Assembly: GCA_963693635.1 (NCBI GenBank)
Contig: CAVOBC010000073.1
Location: 1 to 15,824 of the forward strand
Direction of reading: 5' to 3'
Source: CAVOBC01 sp963693635
Lineage (GTDB): Bacteria > Pseudomonadota > Gammaproteobacteria > Pseudomonadales > Azotimanducaceae
Length of the DNA stretch: 15,824 nucleotides
The position numbers and the translations under genes are program-made. Shown here piece by piece: positions 14,181 through 15,824 of this stretch; within the stretch, counting starts at the first letter, position 1, and each line of letters starts with the position of its first letter. The notes under the pieces are model-generated. The model was given only the letters and a program-made list of their open reading frames with translations, had not been told where the DNA came from and ran no database searches.

Positions 14181-15344
14181 TCAACTGAAGATGATGCTCT
14201 CGCGCTTGAAAAAGCGTGCCGTCACCTGCACCAACCCGGCGGCAACGATCATCGTGGAGATTGCTGAGAGGACGTAACCCACGGCGGGCACGGGCTTGCC
14301 GCCCATCACGTCGGTCAGCAGCAGGTGCTGACCCAGACAGGGAATTGCGAACATCCAGGTTTGGGTGGCGATGGGATTGAAAACGGTAAAGATGGCGGGC
14401 GCCATTGGCAGAAACACGAGAAAGCCGATGTAAGACTGGGCGTCTTTGAAGGACTTGGCAAAGATGCCGAGCAGCAACTGCATGGAGGTTGCCAGAAAGG
14501 CGAGGGGAAAGGTCGCGAGTACCATAGCGATGACCTGCATCGGCGTCACCTGGAACTTAAGTCCAAGCTCCTCGAGGGGGATGTGCTGAAGCACAATGAC
14601 GCAAAGCAGCATTGTGAGAATAACCCCCACAGACGCAAAGCCCGCGGCCGCGAGCCACTTGCCGGTGACGAAGACGGAACGGTCCACTGGATTAATGAGC
14701 AAGGCTTCAAGGGTTGAACGCTCGCGTTCACCTGCCGTGCTGTCAACCGCCACGCCCATACCTGAAACGAAGGCTGCGAGCACGATGTACATGGGAATGA
14801 ACGTGAGTGCCCGGGCAGCAATCTGTTGCTTGCTGGCTATCTCGATCTCGCGGGCTTCAACCGCGCGCATAACGTCGGGCGACACGCCCCGGGTGATCAA
14901 GCGAAGGGCGGCGATCTCGCCGTTGTAGCCACGGATCAGTGACGCGATGCGCTGGGTTGCGGCCTGCGCGTCGGCGCGAGAACTGTCGTGGACGACTTCT
15001 ACATACGCGGTGCGAGACTCGGCGAAGCGCTTCTGGTAGGCGTCCGGGATGATAAGAACGAAATCCTTGTCCTTGGCTTCCACCGCGTCGCGCGCATCGC
15101 CATCGAAGCGCTCGAATGTCACCCCGCGTTCGGTCAGCCAACGAATCAGGTGGGGCGCGTTGTCCATATTCTGGATAGGGACGGCAGTCTCCTGTACCTC
15201 TGAGCGAATCGAGATCATTGCCGTCATCATGAAATAAATGACTGCCGGGCCGAAGATTGGAAACAGCATGGCACTCATGACGGCTTTCTTGTCACGCAGG
15301 CTGTCGAGCAGTTCTTTGATGAAGACGGCGCGCACGGGGCTCAA
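14181..15344 (-). CDS. natB: ABC-2 type transporter permease (NatB-like), TTG start
   Basis: Membrane component of a two-gene ABC exporter of the NatAB type (Na+ extrusion in Bacillus; substrate here unknown). The 387-residue protein has one N-terminal membrane segment (about 20-45), a large extracytoplasmic domain (about 46-185) and a cluster of about five C-terminal membrane segments (186-380). GERERSTLEALLINP near 206-220 is the conserved cytoplasmic loop of this permease family that contacts the ATPase. The start is the TTG at 15344-15342: AAGGAG lies 7 bases upstream, and the TTG overlaps the TGA of the ATPase gene as TTGA. The tight overlap indicates translational coupling. Permease class is clear; the gene symbol is by family resemblance. 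Confidence 0.85.
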   Translation of the reverse strand: MSPVRAVFIKELLDSLRDKKAVMSAMLFPIFGPAVIYFMMTAMISIRSEVQETAVPIQNMDNAPHLIRWLTERGVTFERFDGDARDAVEAKDKDFVLIIPDAYQKRFAESRTAYVEVVHDSSRADAQAATQRIASLIRGYNGEIAALRLITRGVSPDVMRAVEAREIEIASKQQIAARALTFIPMYIVLAAFVSGMGVAVDSTAGERERSTLEALLINPVDRSVFVTGKWLAAAGFASVGVILTMLLCVIVLQHIPLEELGLKFQVTPMQVIAMVLATFPLAFLATSMQLLLGIFAKSFKDAQSYIGFLVFLPMAPAIFTVFNPIATQTWMFAIPCLGQHLLLTDVMGGKPVPAVGYVLSAISTMIVAAGLVQVTARFFKRESIIFS

Positions 15345-15824
15345 TTGAGGACTCCTTCGACCAACTTGACGAAGGCGTCCTCAAGGTTGTCTTCGCCGGC
15401 AGCGTCGCTGATCTGCTCCGTGCTGCCTTCGGCGACGACCTTGCCCCCTGAAATGATGACGATGTGATCACACAACCGGGACACCTCGTGCATCAGATGA
15501 CTCGAAAAGAGGACGTTGACGCCCTGGTCCCGCAGTTGGCCAATCAACTCGCGCACGGTGCGGGTGGTCATGACGTCAAGACCGTTGGTGGGCTCATCCA
15601 GCAGGATGTTGCCCGGGTCGTGTACGAGGGCTCGGGCAAGGCAAACTTTCATACGCTCGCCGTGGGAGAACCCTTCCGTGCGACGGTCAGCGATGGTCTC
15701 CATCGACAACATGCGGATCAGGTCATCCGTGCGGGCCCCAAGCGCGTCCTCCGAGAGGCCATGCAGCCGACCGAAGTACTGCACGTGCTCGCGGCCGGTC
15801 AGTCTTGGATACAGCCCGAGTTGA
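15341..15824 (-). CDS. natA: ABC transporter ATP-binding protein (NatA-like), N-terminus cut by window edge
   Basis: ATPase subunit for the NatB-like permease. Only the last 160 codons are in the window; the Walker A and Q-loop lie beyond the right edge. Visible are LGLYPRLTGREHV (just after the Q-loop), the signature FSHGERMKV (a common variant of LSGGQ in this subfamily), Walker B NILLDEPTNGLD, and the H-loop SSHLMHE. The GTG at 15784 that a gene finder might pick is inside the domain and not the real start. The stop overlaps the permease TTG. Drug, sodium or lipid-type export are all possible. Confidence 0.9.
   Translation of the reverse strand, partial: QLGLYPRLTGREHVQYFGRLHGLSEDALGARTDDLIRMLSMETIADRRTEGFSHGERMKVCLARALVHDPGNILLDEPTNGLDVMTTRTVRELIGQLRDQGVNVLFSSHLMHEVSRLCDHIVIISGGKVVAEGSTEQISDAAGEDNLEDAFVKLVEGVLN

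Overview
The window looks like a stretch of a GC-rich bacterial chromosome, most likely from a gammaproteobacterium. The best clue is a long-form isocitrate lyase (about 533 residues) of the type typical of Pseudomonas and relatives. A phytanoyl-CoA dioxygenase, a crotonase, an SDR and a VOC protein fit an aerobic heterotroph that uses fatty acids or other acyl-CoA substrates. No rRNA, tRNA or CRISPR array was recognised. The taxonomic call is inference from protein style only.

Layout. 1-1820 (-): an ABCC/MRP-style ABC exporter whose C-terminus runs off the left edge. 1821-2328: its leader, holding a candidate attenuator of mutually exclusive hairpins. 2329-3842 (-): a two-gene operon of a phytanoyl-CoA dioxygenase-like protein followed by an FMN-binding PNPOx-like protein, joined by an ATGA overlap. 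4079-4825 (+): a divergent gene with two NTF2-like halves. 4826-5320: an intergenic region with two adjacent arrays of short tandem repeats. 5321-6578 (+): a HEAT-like protein of unknown role overlapping a VOC-family protein. 6611-9612 (-): crotonase, SDR and exported serine beta-lactamase-like hydrolase.

9613-12063 is a scar region. It holds the last codons of a transporter-like gene with an internal stop and its old terminator, one end of an IS21-family element with a 5'-truncated and mutated istB but no istA, then a frameshifted TPR-protein remnant on the + strand that ends near a clean intrinsic terminator.

12338-13939 (-): aceA (isocitrate lyase, glyoxylate shunt) with a strong terminator. 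14181-15824 (-): a NatA/NatB-like ABC pair (permease complete, ATPase cut by the right edge) joined by a TTGA overlap.

How the genes fit together: the crotonase and SDR genes are two bases apart and probably act on the same acyl-CoA-type substrate. Isocitrate lyase lets cells grow on the acetyl-CoA such pathways release, although it is a separate transcription unit. I found no clear multi-gene novel system. The observations most worth testing are the attenuator-like leader of the ABC exporter, the repeat arrays at 5085-5159, and the duplicated NTF2-like protein. Most intergenic calls (promoters, hairpins) come from eye inspection without folding or database searches.
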